Shown here: positions 1 through 12,792 of the stretch, piece by piece | How positions within the stretch are numbered: the stretch's first letter is position 1 | Layout of the letters: every line of letters begins with the position of its first letter | Assembly (NCBI GenBank): GCA_028023455.1 | Contig: JAQFVV010000021.1 | Span: 6,104,853 to 6,168,852, forward strand | Length of the DNA: 64,000 bases | Reading direction: 5' to 3' | Source of the DNA: Epiperipatus broadwayi | Taxonomy: Eukaryota; Onychophora; Udeonychophora; Euonychophora; Peripatidae | Program-made: the position numbers and the translations under genes | Notes under the pieces: generated by a model | Seen by the model: only the letters and a program-made list of their open reading frames with translations | What the model was told of the DNA's origin: nothing | Databases searched by the model: none

Positions 1-3000
1 TTAGGTTCATTACGTCATAATTTCTGATTTTGAAATATAATTCTGCTATAAATTGAAAATATGTAAATTTGTTCTCAAGCTAAAGTAAGAATTAACCAAT
101 AGGAATAGGTATTCTTACAGACTATAAATATGAATTGCACGGGGGTATAGGGGGAGATTAATAATGTATTGAAACCGGAGAAAGGTAAATTATAGCTATC
201 AAAAAGATAGTATTTTTAAAATTATTATTTTAGTCAATTTTAGCACTCTCTCATAATTTATTTGAAAAAAATAATTAATATTTTAAAAGTAACTTGCAAA
301 AAAAAGAGAGTGTAAACTAAAAAATATTTTAATAATTTCGTTTAACATGCTTTGTTAAATTTTTAAAGTTCCTTTATCAGTCGTATTTTATCTAAAAATT
401 TAACCTAAACTACGCAATAAAAATGGATATACTGTGGAATAAAATGGATATAAATTGTAATGCTGAAAAAATATTTGAAATATTTATTGATACAGCTTTA
501 TTAATATTTCACCGAAGAACTGTTCTGGTACATAAAAAACCACAGCTCGGACATTATACGGAGTCTAAAAAATGTATTGAAACGTATTATGTATAAGCTT
601 ATTCAAGATTTATTTTTAAATGGTAATAAGATAATTATATATTGCATGAATTATTTTATATAATATGATATTCAAAGGAGTAAAATGTTATATCCTTTCT
701 AAAGGTAACATTTTTTAAAAAATATTTTCGAGTGCAAAATTTAAGAAAGAACCCAGGAGATTATGTTATAGAAGCATTTTTGATATTAAAATATCCATTC
801 TTAGAATTATTTAAAAATGTATTTAGAAAAGATTTGTTCAAAAGTACTTGAAGTTTTTATTTTAAAAGAGATTTATAAAAATACCAAACGAAAGTTTAAA
901 TGTATCAAGAAGGAAACATATATAAAAAAGTGAACACATAGTTGAATAAAAGATGGATCCATGGAAATACAAATAGTACTTAAAAGTTTATCGAATATTT
1001 TTAAAGTTAAATTAGATGGATTGATGCATCGGATATGCAGAGAATATTGGTAGAGAAGATTAAGAAGCTTCATGGGATTAATTAATATTATGATTTAATA
1101 ATTATCGTCCTAAATACTAAAACCAAGGATTATTTTCTATAAATTTTACTAAATGGATTAATAATTATTTTTATTTTAAACTTTAACGCGCTTGGAGGAG
1201 AACATTTTTAAAAACTCTAGAGAAAATAATAAACATTTTGGACTTATCAGGAACTATCGTCAAGAAAATATGTAATTATAGTTTTGATTCTTTTTATTTT
1301 GTTAACCTAGTTTAAATCTAAATTTTTATATAAGATTAGGAAAAACATAAAAACATTAATTTATTAATATTAAAATTTTATAATATAACAATCTAATAAT
1401 TTAGCTAAAAATATTTTAATATAAAGTGTATGGGTGTGAATTTTTTTATATCTGCAATGCTCAAGTGGACAAAGGAAGCCTACTGAACACGAAGACTAGA
1501 TAAAGGTTATTGGTAATAATAATAACTATTGATAATTTATAATGTATATTTTTTTGTTTTCTTTAGATCATCCATAAATTGGAAGAATGAAGTGTAAAAG
1601 TTTTTTTTTACTTATATGTACCGCATTTCATACAACATTTTAAAAAAACATTATGAGATAGGATTGATTTGAAAATATGCATACGATGATTATTATTTTT
1701 TTTTATTAGTAATATAATCCAACATAACAAATAATTATGTGATTCTTTTAAAATTTTCATGTTATTGGATATTCAAATATTGTCTAAGTAGATTGTATAT
1801 GATTAAACATACAGAGTAATGAAGTAAGCAACTTTTCTTATGGGATAGTAAGATTGTTTAACTATTAATGAATTTTATTTATTGTTTTGTAAATGCAGAT
1901 AGTTATTTATCGATGTAAGATGTGGAAAATCTTGAGAAATAATGTTGAGATAGTGGCTTGGAAGTACTTAGTGAACAGGAAACCAAGATGATGTTTTAAG
2001 AAATAGGATGTTATAAGGAATGGAAATAATATTTAGTCTTTATGTGGTTATCAGCATAGTTAACATAGCCCTATGACTGATACACATTTTATTTGGACAG
2101 TGTTTATATTTCTTTAAATATTTGATGTTCTAATAAAGCTGAAGAAATAGCTTTAACATCGTCCCTGTACTAGAGGATATTAGGCAGGTAAATGTCATAC
2201 CTCTTCGCACTGTGCCATGATTTTGAGATATGTTAAGAGTAATACTCTAGCTTTCTTCCTTAATCCTATGCATCTGTTTTCGCTATCTTTATTTCATGTA
2301 ACTGCATCGTTCAGTAAGATATGTTTAAGAGAAATGATAAATAATTTAGAACTTAGGTTATGCTATCGTTTTGTATAAGATTGGTTTATTTGCTTAGAAG
2401 GAATAGAATATTATAACTTAAAATTGAAGATCCAAAGTATCCTAAGGAAAGAAAAGAATCATAGAATATATTTTGAATTTTATTTCGGAAATGAAATATA
2501 AACTTTTTAAAATAAGGTATCTAAACAAAGATATTTTCTTTAAAGTGATAATAATTTTAAATGCTTTAGTATTATTTTTTTTAAGAGAAAAATAAGTATT
2601 GCATATTTTAAAATACAATAGTACAAAGTAAATTATGTAAACAATATGCATAGTATATTTTTTGTTTATTGATTAACAGAAATATATTGATGATTACACT
2701 TATATCATATTAAAGTAAGGCTTAAAGAAGAATATATTATGATTAGTAAACATTGTGTGATAAATACTAAAATCTAGTATTGAATTTTTGGATAATATTT
2801 TGTGTAACATCTTTGACTTTGCAAGATGAAAATTTTTTTAATATTTTGAGAAATCCATACTCATTATAAAATTTTGTTTTTCTATAGAATGTTTTTCTAA
2901 GTATGAATTTTTTTTAAAATAAGATAGTTTAATAATATTAAGGATAAAATGCTGTTGCTAATAAAGTAGATAAATATATTTTGTAATAAGTTAACCATAA

Positions 3001-4100
3001 TGAGAAACCCAATAGTAACATTTTTTTAAAATTTTGTCCTAAATCTAAATAAAGATATAATTGAAATATAAATTATTTTTTTTATAACCCAGTAGATCAA
3101 ACTGTAAAGTAAAAAAGTTAAGGATATCCACTGTAAATAGTGTAAATAAATTGTTTATTTATTTGTTGTTAGTAATAAACTTTGTTAAATTTTGTTATTT
3201 CAAAAATTTTGTGTCCAAGTTATTTATTTCTCTACATCGCTGCATGAAATCACGATATATGCATAATAATCGAAACAAATATATAATTTTGCATAAAAGA
3301 TAAATAGAGAATTATTTTAAGAATTTTAAATATTTTATTGGTATTCATTATAATTAAATAATCATAATCTTACATTATTTTATTGGTCATAAATCAGTTA
3401 TCACAATATTATATTAAATTATATGCTATCAGTTGCCACACATATTTTGTTTGTCAGATTATTAAAATGCTACCACGTATTTATTATATCATTACATGAA
3501 GATATAAGATCATATTATATTATTTCATTATTTTATTATGGTAATAAAATTATAGTAAAAAGAAAAGATATACAGAATTAGTTAAACAATGAAGAATATT
3601 ATTACTTTTATTTATTATTATTAGTTTCAGTGTAGTAGATTATGACATAAAATCCCTTCTCATATTTTACTACCGTATTTTTAAATTAACTTAGAATAAA
3701 CTTTATGAACCTGAGATTATTTTATTGAGCTAGATTATTACAAATAGAAGATTAAGACTTAATTATTAGTTTAATCTTAGTGAGTAGAAGTTATTAAAGT
3801 CGTAAGAATACTATGAGTTTGTTATTTGAAATAGTAATAAGGGGGGATAGTGTTCTTATGCCATTGAGGTAGTATCCTGTGGGATATTGGCTCAATGTAA
3901 TCTATCTTGTCACCTGTATTTTCACTTCAAGTCTCATGAAAATATTAAATATTTATTTAATTTATTTTTATAAACTGAACCTTATTCGTATTTTAAATTT
4001 GAGCTAGTGAAACATTTTAACTTCAATGCTGAATATTTTAGTTATTAATTATTAACTGAGATAGAACCTGTTTTATTTTATATCATATATTATCTGGAAG
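1..4100. other. AT-rich non-coding DNA, no feature assigned
   Basis: This stretch is made of A/T-rich sequence with short homopolymer runs. The few open frames are short, of low complexity, and lack any recognisable domain. I saw no LINE motif, tRNA-like box pair or convincing inverted repeat. Old, unrecognisable repeat remnants are likely but cannot be shown. Confidence 0.6.
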
Positions 4101-4186
4101 TGAGGATGCATGAGAAGGTTAGAATATATATATATGCACACATGTATATAATATTCAGGTTATTCTCATTTTCCTTACTCTATTTG

Positions 4187-4339
4187 TAATTGGTTTGCCT
4201 TAACATTATGAACATTGGTTAAGTAAAAGTTTATTTTATATATGAGAGCTATGAATCTAGTTTCACTATCTGAAAGCATAATCAGTTATTCTCAACAAAT
4301 CTTAGCCAACATTTGAAATATTATGGCAAACCAATTACA
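4187..4339. repeat. Short foldback (inverted repeat) element
   Basis: An arm beginning GTAATTGGTTTGCC at 4187 is matched in inverted form by GGCAAACCAATTAC ending at 4338. The similarity runs about 38 bp into each arm with a few mismatches, separated by a loop of about 70 bp. The right arm is followed by an (AAAT)n tract. The form suits a small MITE-like element; no coding sequence is present. Confidence 0.5.
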
Positions 4340-4420
4340 GATGTGTATAATAAAATAAATAAATAAATAAATAAGTAAAGAGATTAAATATGTTTTTGTC
4401 AAAAATACAATATCATTCCA

Positions 4421-5308
4421 TATATACACCTGGGTCTCGTTTTACATGATAGATAGGTTCCTCAGAAAACATGCGCAAGTGAAATCGCGCAAAAATAGAC
4501 GTAACTTACATTAAAAAAGGGGGGATGTGATCTGTGATTTTTCAAAATTCACATAAAAGCAAAGCACCAACGTAAAATTACTTTAAAATTCGCGCAAAAA
4601 AAAAAAAAAAATAAGGAAATAAAATATGACTAATAAAAAATTTCAAATTTGAAAAAAATTGATACAAGACAAATTTTTTTTAACTATAATATTTAATTTT
4701 ATTCAAAATAATATATTTTTATGCATAATTTACAGTACAGTAATTTACATTTTTTAATACACATTTTAATTATTATAATTTTCTGGTGACAACATAATTA
4801 GTAATTAATCTTTGAGACGATGATTTTATTAATTGTTTACGAAGCTCGTGATATCCAGACATACAACCATTTAGCTCTCGTTGGAATTTAAGAGCACATT
4901 AATGATTAGTGTCATTAATAAGAAAATAATAATTGATTACGTTCTTTTTTAAAAAGCAAAAACAGAATGTGATTTAAAATGCAAAATTAACATGCACAAT
5001 GTTTGAACAAATTTACATTATAATCTTGTAAAATTTAATATGTGTATACATAAAATGTGGAAATCATGATTTTAAGTTCATTATTGCATAAAATCTTACT
5101 ATTATAAAGCACTGAAAATATTGGAATTACTAAGATGAAGGTCGAATTCCAATAATGTGCTATTACTTTCAATATAACGTTAAGTGTGCGAAATTTATTA
5201 TTTAAAGTAATAGCACATTATCGGAAATCAGCTTCCGGTGAAACACGAATCGCGTAACTTCAAAATCATGTTAAATAAGTCCATGTAAAAAGAAATCCAG
5301 GTGTATAT
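4421..5308. mobile_element. Non-autonomous TIR DNA transposon (about 0.9 kb)
   Basis: The left end reads TATATACACCTGG and the right end reads CCAGGTGTATATA, and the similarity continues inward through TTTTACATG / CATGTAAAAA, giving terminal inverted repeats of roughly 28 bp with few mismatches. The interior has no open frame. It contains a second perfect inverted pair, GTGCTATTACTTT near 5157 and AAAGTAATAGCAC near 5205. TATA at both edges makes a TA-type target duplication possible, but the AT-rich context prevents proof. No transposase is visible, so movement would have needed a partner in trans. Confidence 0.65.
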
Positions 5309-5557
5309 ATATTTTGAATTTAATGGCAGTTGAAGAAATTCACCGAAAGTACTTCTGCGGATTTTAAGGATTGTTTATAATAGTTGTAAACCGTTAAATT
5401 TATTATTTCATTTATAATTACAATTTTGTGTTTAATTAATAGACATTTTATTTATTTTACACACACACACACCCATATATATATATAATGAGTGTGCTAT
5501 TACATTTGTATATGCAAGCTTATTAAATTAAGTCAAAATCACATACATGTGGAAAAA

Positions 5558-5620
5558 CAAGATCTCCAATATACCCCCTTTTGTGCTGAACCAGCACTCA
5601 TCAGTTGGACCAGATCATCA
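5558..5620 (-). ncRNA. Hammerhead-like motif, probably inactive (A at G12)
   Basis: Read on the minus strand, the block has CTGATGA (rc of 5598-5604), then GTGCT-GGTTC-AGCAC as a perfect 5-bp stem II, then AAAA where a hammerhead needs GAAA. CCAA before the core pairs with TTGG after it (rc of 5566-5569) as stem I. The G12-to-A change and a G run in the stem III region should abolish cleavage. The layout matches a type I hammerhead with a very short stem III. Confidence 0.55.
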
Positions 5621-5765
5621 TCTCTCATACACATATATAATCAGTGCTTGAATTATATAAGGTAGCAAATCTTAAAACCTTAATGGGCATGTTTCAAGCT
5701 TCTCCATTCTCCAACTCTTTATCTGCCGCCATATCATTGAAAATTTGATGATAACTTGTTCAAAG

Positions 5766-5940
5766 CCCTTTTTTTCCAATTTTGTTGTCATGCCCATGTT
5801 GACCATAAGTCATTTCTGACCCCTCATATGCAGGACCTTGTTTTCCAATTTTGTTGTCATATCCATGTTGACCATAAGTCATTCTGACCCCGCATATTCA
5901 GTTCTTGTTTGCCAATTTTGTTATCATACCCAGTCATTCT
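5766..5940 (+). repeat. Tandem repeat, period about 68 bp, 2.5 copies
   Basis: A unit containing CCAATTTTGTTGTCAT and CCATGTTGACCATAAGTCA recurs with unit marks at 5776, 5845 and 5912, giving periods of 69 and 67. The third unit is partial. The array fills the centre of palindromic element copy 1 and is missing from the other copies, so it was probably gained after this copy formed. Confidence 0.8.
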
Positions 5941-6010
5941 GTTCATTAAAGTTTGGAGATTTTATATCTTAATATAAACTGAACACTGATTATATATATA
6001 TGTAGGAGAT

Positions 6011-6072
6011 GATGATCTGGACCAACTGATGAGTGTTGGTTCAGCTTGAAATGTATATATTGGAGCTCATTT
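6011..6072 (+). ncRNA. Hammerhead-like motif, weakened stem II
   Basis: CTGATGA at 6026-6032 and GAAA at 6048-6051 are intact. CCAA (6022-6025) pairs with TTGG (6060-6063), and TA lies just before the second strand, so a cut would fall after 6059. Stem II (GTGTT / AGCTT) has a U-U mismatch and wobbles. The outer part of stem I (GATGAT against CTCATT) is nearly complete. Activity is doubtful. Confidence 0.6.
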
Positions 6073-6190
6073 ATCTTTTTTTGAATGTATGTGGTTATGT
6101 GTATCAGTTGTATAAGATGGAATGAATGACAAAAGGGGATTTTGAAAGTCTGGGTTCAAATCCTCTACAATTACATCTAGCTTAAAAATA

Positions 6191-7177
6191 TATACAATAC
6201 ACTTGTGTTTAAATAAATATAAATTAAATAACTATTTATATAAAAGAATAAATAAATAAATCTAAGAGTTTAAATATGTTTTAATCAAAAAAATAAAATA
6301 ATACTCCTTCACTTACAAAAATATTACTATTTATAAAATAAATAACCCACTTCTGAGGCTGTATGGTAATCTTACCCACATTGGATGTTTTTTAAACATT
6401 TAATTCATAAAGGCAATTCAATGTTTGAAGCTAGTTTGACCCAATAATCATTTTCAATCCATTCTGATTTTTCTTCCTTTTTTTCTCTTTAAAACCAACG
6501 ACCTCAACCCTTCAAACCTCTTCCTCATGAGAAAGACTATAAAGACAGTGTCTATGATGGTAGAATAAGGATTTTATTTGGACATCTTCATAATATCTTT
6601 TTAAATTGGTGCTCAGCAATCAGAAACAGGATCACAGTGTTGATGATGAGGAGATTGAGTATAGTTACACAACATTTATTTCTCCATTGGACTTACTTCA
6701 CTCAAAATTAAACATCATTCTAGAAATATAATTCTAAATTGACAGTACTGACTATAACAGTGTTGATTCCCTGGGATTAATGTTTGCACCTCTTTGTAAT
6801 TAATTGAGTTTGTACAGTTCTGACAATATCAGTTGAGAATTTTTAGGCCAGGGCTTCAAATTCCTTTTGAGAAATATGTATTTAAAAAAGCACCTTTTTA
6901 AGTTCTTTTTCTTTTTATCTCTTAAAAAATATTAAACCATTCCACTTCAACTTTTGAACTAAATGCCTATTTATATTCTCCCAAATGCTAAACTATCCTA
7001 GCTGGCCTTATTTTACTTTATTAACATTATTTTAAATTTATCCACCAAATAGATCTTCTAATGAATGTAATGACAGTAATGTTACAAGAAACCAAAAAAC
7101 AAATAGAAGAAAAAAAATATTTTCAGAATCTCTGTAATTTTAATAAGAGAAAAAGTTAAAAAAAACATAACAACATA
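6191..7177. other. AT-rich non-coding DNA, no feature assigned
   Basis: No ORF, RNA-like fold or recognisable repeat end was found here. The sequence is slightly less A/T-biased around 6470-6550 than upstream, but nothing there reads as a conserved protein in any frame. Confidence 0.5.
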
Positions 7178-7725
7178 AGTGTATTTATATATTGGACTAT
7201 TTCCATCATTTAATATAAACTAATGAATGTCTTAAGAAAAAAATAACTTATATTTAAATTTTCCAAAATATGTACAAGTGTTAGTAAATAGCACACAGAT
7301 TAGTATAAAATGTTTTGAGAGGTATTATTATCTTCCCTTTTTCAGGTGTTGCTGATCTGACCAGTCACAGTACTAGAATTGGAATTGGAACAGAACCTTT
7401 AGATTCTTGAACACTGAATGTTAAGGTAACATTAACCAACTGAGCCAATGTTACCTTAAAATTCAATATTGAAGAATCTAAGGGTCCAGTTTCCTTTTCC
7501 ATCCTAGTACTGTTTCTGGTCAGGTCAGAAACACCTGAAGAAGAGAGAAGAATACTACTACTCAAAATGTTATGGATGTAGTAATCTGTGTGCTATAATA
7601 ACAGTTGAATGTAACTGGAAAATTTAAAACAGTTACATATTTCTAAGACATTCAATACTTTATGTTAGGAGATGGAAATAGTCCAATATATAAATACAAC
7701 TAAAATATTATCATCACAAACATTC
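7178..7725. mobile_element. Palindromic MITE-like element
   Basis: The ends are inverted copies: TATATATTGGACTATTTCC near 7184 and GGAAATAGTCCAATATATA near 7675. The centre (about 7338-7560) is itself a large palindrome built around CAGGTGTT / AACACCTG, with matching blocks for ATTCTTGAACACTGAATG and the reverse. The short open frame across the centre is a by-product of the palindrome. A related single arm lies at 25057-25200. Confidence 0.65.
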
Positions 7726-8123
7726 AAAAAAACTAAGTATAACAAATTTACCCTCTAAATTTTAATTAAATCCCAAAAAGCCAGATTTCTTCTTTATTTG
7801 TAAATCACAGAAAACAGAAAATTCTGATTGTTAAATTTTATTGCATTTGGTAATATAATTATAGGCAACACATAAGTGCTCACACTAATGTTTAAAAACT
7901 TATATATTTATTATTTTCTTTTTTCAGGAATGTTTGAAAACTTATATATTTATTATATATTTTTTTCTTTAAAATTTCTATTTTGCCCTTTTATTTATTT
8001 ATTTATTTATTTATTTTTTAAAATTATACTTATATCTTACTAATGCTTATAGTTTATGGAAAGGATTACTTGATAATACATTGTAATGACCTTTGATTAT
8101 CATCCCCATATTATAAAAATATA

Positions 8124-8300
8124 TATATCATACTATTTACACCTTCCTTAAACACTTTATCATTACTTTTTATTTATATCAAACTAACAGTTTCGACTTT
8201 CCTGCAGTCATCATCAGAGCTACAGGACAATCAAAACTGTTAGTTTGATATAAAAAAAAGTATTGATAGTGTTTAAGGAAGGTGTAAATGGTATGATATA
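8124..8300. mobile_element. Short palindromic MITE
   Basis: The arms, starting ATCATACTATTTACACCTTC and ending GAAGGTGTAAATGGTATGAT, are inverted copies of about 65 bp with few mismatches. Inner arms AAACTAACAGTTT and AAACTGTTAGTTT also pair. A 40-bp loop holds CAGTCATCATCAGAG. No coding content. Confidence 0.75.
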
Positions 8301-10825
8301 TTAAAGTAGAAATCAATACATAGGAAAAGGAAGAAGTAGAAAATTATATAAAAATATAAATAATATTTAAACAAAAATGTAATTTATTAAAGAATAATAT
8401 TTGTTAAAAGTAATTCTTCCTCTCTTGGAATCTTTGATACCTTTACTATTCTGGAAACTATGTGTTGCACACATTGCAGTATGTGATGGAGTTAAAGATG
8501 ATAATTTTTTGTAAGCCAAAGAATGAAAAGAATGAAGGTGGAAATCTTATATTGGTGAAAAGATCTTATCCATATGTTATCAATGAGATGGATTATTGTT
8601 CAGGAATGTTAGAAATAAGAATATACTATAATAGGGGAGAGGGGCATTTCAGGAAAAAAAAGTTCCATATTTTCTTCATCTATACAAAATAGATGACATA
8701 ACAGCTTTATTCAATAATTGTTGTTAAATAGCTACACCTTTTTTATTGTATTAGAATGTGGATAAAGAAGAGAAGTGTTTGAATTTTGTCTTTATAAGAG
8801 ATTGTATTACTTTAATAAGAAGTGGAATTATGAACATGAGTTTTAGATTATCCAGAGGGAAGAAAGAATTGTTGTTTTTTTTAAGAAAAAACCATAAAAT
8901 AAGATAAAACTCAGGAATATTATAAATTCTTATGGACTGGTGGTTAATTAGTTGAGTATAGTGATTGTGAAAGTCTTTGAGATAATTAATCTGTTCACAA
9001 CTCAATATTTATCCAGTGTTCTCTAGTGGCAATTTAATTAAACTTGATTTGTTAGAAATATAAGTTTACACATGAAAAAAAAAAAAAATCTAAAAAAAAT
9101 CACATTTGAACTTTCGATATATATAAGTGTAATATGTAACTAGAATGAGTTTTTTTAATTGGTCCTTATTGTAACACTATTGAAAAAAGTAAATTAATGA
9201 AATATTTCTTGAATAAATTCCAATTTTAAATGTAAATGAAAAATTATATAATTATCAAAAAAGCTATGAATTTCAACTCTAAAAATTAAAAGTGTATTTA
9301 TATTTATTAATTATTACAAAAATTAAGTATTTTTATGTTTAACAGGTTATAATTATCATAATTATTTTAGTTCCTTTTTATCACTATTTCAAATTTCTTA
9401 ACTTGTATTTTTAAAAATAAAACATTTTTTTTTTTTAAAAAAAGTTTAAACATTGTTCTTTTTTCATAATAATTATAAAAATATTTTGTAAAAATAATCA
9501 TTTTTTAAAAATATATTACAAAATTATACAGTATACCTACAAATCACTAAAAAGAATGGAAGGAGGAATTTAGAAGTTTGTTTGCACACTCAAAATTAAA
9601 GAATCCACCAGTTAGCAACTTCTAATCTCTGGTCAACTTATTTTGAAGTTTTTCTCTATGAACTACTTATATCTTTATTTTTTTTAAAAAAATTAATAAA
9701 TCAATATTTATGTTAATTCAAGTTTTTACCGCAAATGAATATAACAGTGCCAAAATAGCTATAAAATGTCTGAAAAAATTAATTTAAAGTCAAAGTATAT
9801 TGGCATCAACACTATCATTATCAGAAGATTAATTAGGAACTTAAATATTTCCAGAGACCCTGGTCAAGTATTGTCAGGATTTAATTTAAGGGTGATTTAT
9901 GATTTTATAACTTCATGATTGTTGTCCTGCTTTCTTTTGTTATTAAATTTGATTCTTTAATAATGGATGGAGACATGAATTTATTTTCTTTATAATGGAG
10001 GCCTACATTATATATTTCATTGATAAGCTATAGCAATCATCTGGATATATCTTGGATTTTGTGATTAACAGTTAATTAGTGAGCACTTGTTGTATATGTT
10101 TGTGTTCCTATTTGAAAATTATAATTAATCATCTAGGTACTGTTGAAGGAAAGACATTTTTAAATTGAAAGCAGAGAACATCTGATTTCTTTACCAATCT
10201 AGCTGTGAGTTTATGTTTCTAAAAATTAAAAGTTTGTGATGAGGGTGATAATATTTTGAAAGTGAACCTAGAATTTTGTTTTTTAGAAGTATATGTAAAT
10301 TTCTGATTAGACTGCTTTATAAATGGTGGACATTAGAGAGTCTAATTGTATTGTTAATTATAAATACAGTATGCCTTTGTAGATTTATTTTGATTTTAAT
10401 AGCAAAATGCTAGATGATCTGAGATGCTAACTGGTATTAGGATGGAAGTAATGATAAAATGAAGTGAGAGGAGTGGAAAAGGCTTTTTTATTATCACAGA
10501 ATATTTTTAATGTATAAAAAATAAGAATGGAGAGGAATACTTTTACACTTATAAGCCAAGTATTAATTTGATAATGCTTTTTGATAAAGATTAAATATAG
10601 AATGACAAAATCAATTTCAAAATGATTCAGTGGAATAAGAAAAAAATCAAATTGATATGCTTCATTAATTTTAAGATTAATTCAGTTTTGCCTTGGGTGA
10701 TTGATTAATGATAGAGTATCAGATATTGAAAGATAAGCTTCTCAAATTTATTCCATTTCTGACACCTCCAGTACTCAAAGTTTTTATCAAGACCCAAACA
10801 ATTTATTTACTTAATTGTATAGTTG
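8301..10825. other. AT-rich non-coding DNA, no feature assigned
   Basis: Open frames of 76 codons (8462-8692, +) and 84 codons (8751-9005, -) exist but look like random low-complexity translations with no domain or signal. Homopolymer A/T runs are common. Nothing is assigned. Confidence 0.5.
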
Positions 10826-10934
10826 TTTTTTTGCATGTCATAGCATCTGCCAGGAGGCCAACCTGTAACAACTGTCTGCAACCAACTACTTGCTTGTGAG
10901 GCGGTTGTGCTGACCTTTTGGCTAACAATGCTTG
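10826..10934 (-). mobile_element. tRNA-derived SINE (family 1) with 17-bp target duplication
   Basis: On the minus strand the unit starts GTCAAGCATTG, has an A-box-like region (TTAGCCAAAAGG), a degenerate B box near AGGTTGGCCTCC, then GATGCTATGACATGC and a short poly-A (poly-T on + at 10826-10832). It is bracketed by perfect direct repeats of ACTTAATTGTATAGTTG at 10809-10825 and 10935-10951, proof of retroposition. At about 109 bp it is little more than a tRNA-like head with a tail. The same family occurs at 13.6, 23.1, 27.1, 37.5 and 38.0 kb. Confidence 0.85.
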
Positions 10935-11564
10935 ACTTAATTGTATAGTTGCAAATAAAAGTTCTACAAATTTCTAATTATACCTTGGAATATTTTCATC
11001 ATTTAGAATTAACTACTAAATATCTTTAGAAAAATTCAAATTTTATTTAAACTTTTTAGATATATTCCAATTGTTAAAAATGGCACAGAAGTTAGCATAT
11101 GACACATTTTCAGGTGTTCCAGGTTTAGCATATGAACCAAATCTAGAAACTTTAAATTTGTGAATAGTGAATTTAATATGACACTCTAATTATTAGAAAA
11201 TTCTTTCAAAGACAGAAATTAGTAAAAAATTTAATACTTATCAATGAGGGTTCTCCTGATTTCACCATTTTTTAAAGGGAAAGATTAAGACAAGCGTATT
11301 CTACTAATTTTTTGATTTATGTATATAGTTGGTGTTGAGATGTCCAGGTGATAATTTATTGTCTTTATAAAAAAACCTACATACTTGTAGTAGTATCTAC
11401 TATATGGTGTTATTATACCAACCTTTTAATTGCTATAAAAGATTCTTAAAATAAATTTTACATGTTAGTAAATTTGAATTTTAATAAAGTTAATAATACA
11501 AATTCATATAATGGTAACCTGATAAATGAGACCAAAAGTTATTAATTCCATTCTTTATATATAT

Positions 11565-12050
11565 ATTGAATTACATATTTCCATGGATCATTATTACAAT
11601 AAAGAATAGAAATAAGATTATATCCACATAATAGCCAAGATTGTGTATGGATTTAAACCCAGAAAATTATTTTTATAGGCATGAGAATGTAAAAGAATAA
11701 CATCTTTCTTGACATTCTGCAAATATTATTTAAACTTCTCCAGAGAGTAGTATATATTGAATTAAATATTTCCATGGATTGTTATTATAATAAAGAATAG
11801 AAATGAGGAGATTATACCCATCTAAACAGAAATAACTTTTAACTTTCAATGTTGCTATGAAACTATCAATTATTACTAATTGATAATCCCTGAGGCTAAA
11901 TAAGTTTTCTTATTAATCTACATTAACTCTTTTATTTCAGGTTTTTGTTAAAATAAAAGATCTTTTTTTACTACAAACCAAAGTTCTTCTATGGATTTAA
12001 ACTCAGAAAGCTAATTTATAGGTGTGAGAATGTAAAAGAATAAATTATAA
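11565..12050 (+). repeat. Diverged direct repeat, second copy split by about 155 bp
   Basis: A block at 11565-11705 (TTTCCATGGATCATTATTAC to GAGAATGTAAAAGAATAA) recurs in two pieces at about 11755-11825 and 11980-12050. The intervening 155 bp has no counterpart in the first copy and could be an insertion or could be sequence lost from copy 1. The nature of the repeat is unknown. Confidence 0.55.
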
Positions 12051-12792
12051 AGGGTATATTAGTTTGAAGAATATTGCAACTATCAATATATGGAGGAGAG
12101 CTAGCTAAATGAATGTTCATCTCAATAAAATAACTACTCAGCTAATAAACACTCTCAGGGTTTTAAATATGAATAAATATTTATAAATAAATTATAAATT
12201 AATGATATCTCAGGGTTTTAGAAATAATTATTAATTATAAATAAACTTTAAATCGATATAGCTGGATTAAATTGTTGTAATTTAATCATATGTATTTATT
12301 AAATGTATCTATTTGCTTAGATCTAATTTCCCAAGCTATATTTTGAAAATAATTTTTTTTAAAAAACAGTAAAATCTAATGCTGGAAACAAAAGAATAGG
12401 TATTTTTAATAAATACAGGAAATTGACTTGATTTTTGATTTCATTTTTTGAAAGTTTTGAGAATTTTTTATTTGCATGATTTACTTGGTGAGGTTTGTTT
12501 TTTAATGCAATTAATTTAATTGTATAGTGTTTCTGATCAATTTATATACAAAATATTTCATCTAAAACGAAAATTAAAAAAGAGTTTCTACTTCTTTTGA
12601 CATGATTAGATCTAGACATTTTTGTCTACTATTTTATCTGCTGAATCTTCTACTCAAAACCTTTTGTCATTTGATTTATTTATTACGTACCATTTGTGTA
12701 TTAATGATTTAATAACTTGCATTAATAAATAAATTAATTTTCGCATAATAATGTTTATAAATTGATCATTTTTATAATATATATATATAATC

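Larger units (their letters stand above)
5530..6190. mobile_element. Palindromic element with hammerhead-like motifs on both arms (copy 1)
   Basis: Two long inverted arms, about 5530-5720 and 5940-6190, flank a centre of about 220 bp. Each arm carries a hammerhead-ribozyme-like block oriented outward, and the right arm continues into a tRNA-like B box (GTTCAAATC at 6154-6162). The same arms occur near 51.2-51.5 kb and 56.9-57.4 kb, so this is a dispersed family. The centre holds 68-bp tandem repeats that the other copies do not show. The left arm lacks the outer tRNA-like part found on the right. No protein is encoded. Related single arms lie near 24.1 and 38.8 kb. Confidence 0.7.

Noticed and set aside
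4320-4375. (AAAT)n tract as a SINE or LINE tail
   Set aside because: No tRNA-like boxes or LINE sequence precede it; it adjoins a foldback arm and is probably a plain microsatellite.
7365-7565. 66-codon minus-strand frame
   Set aside because: It lies across the centre of a palindromic MITE; the reading is a by-product of the inverted repeat.
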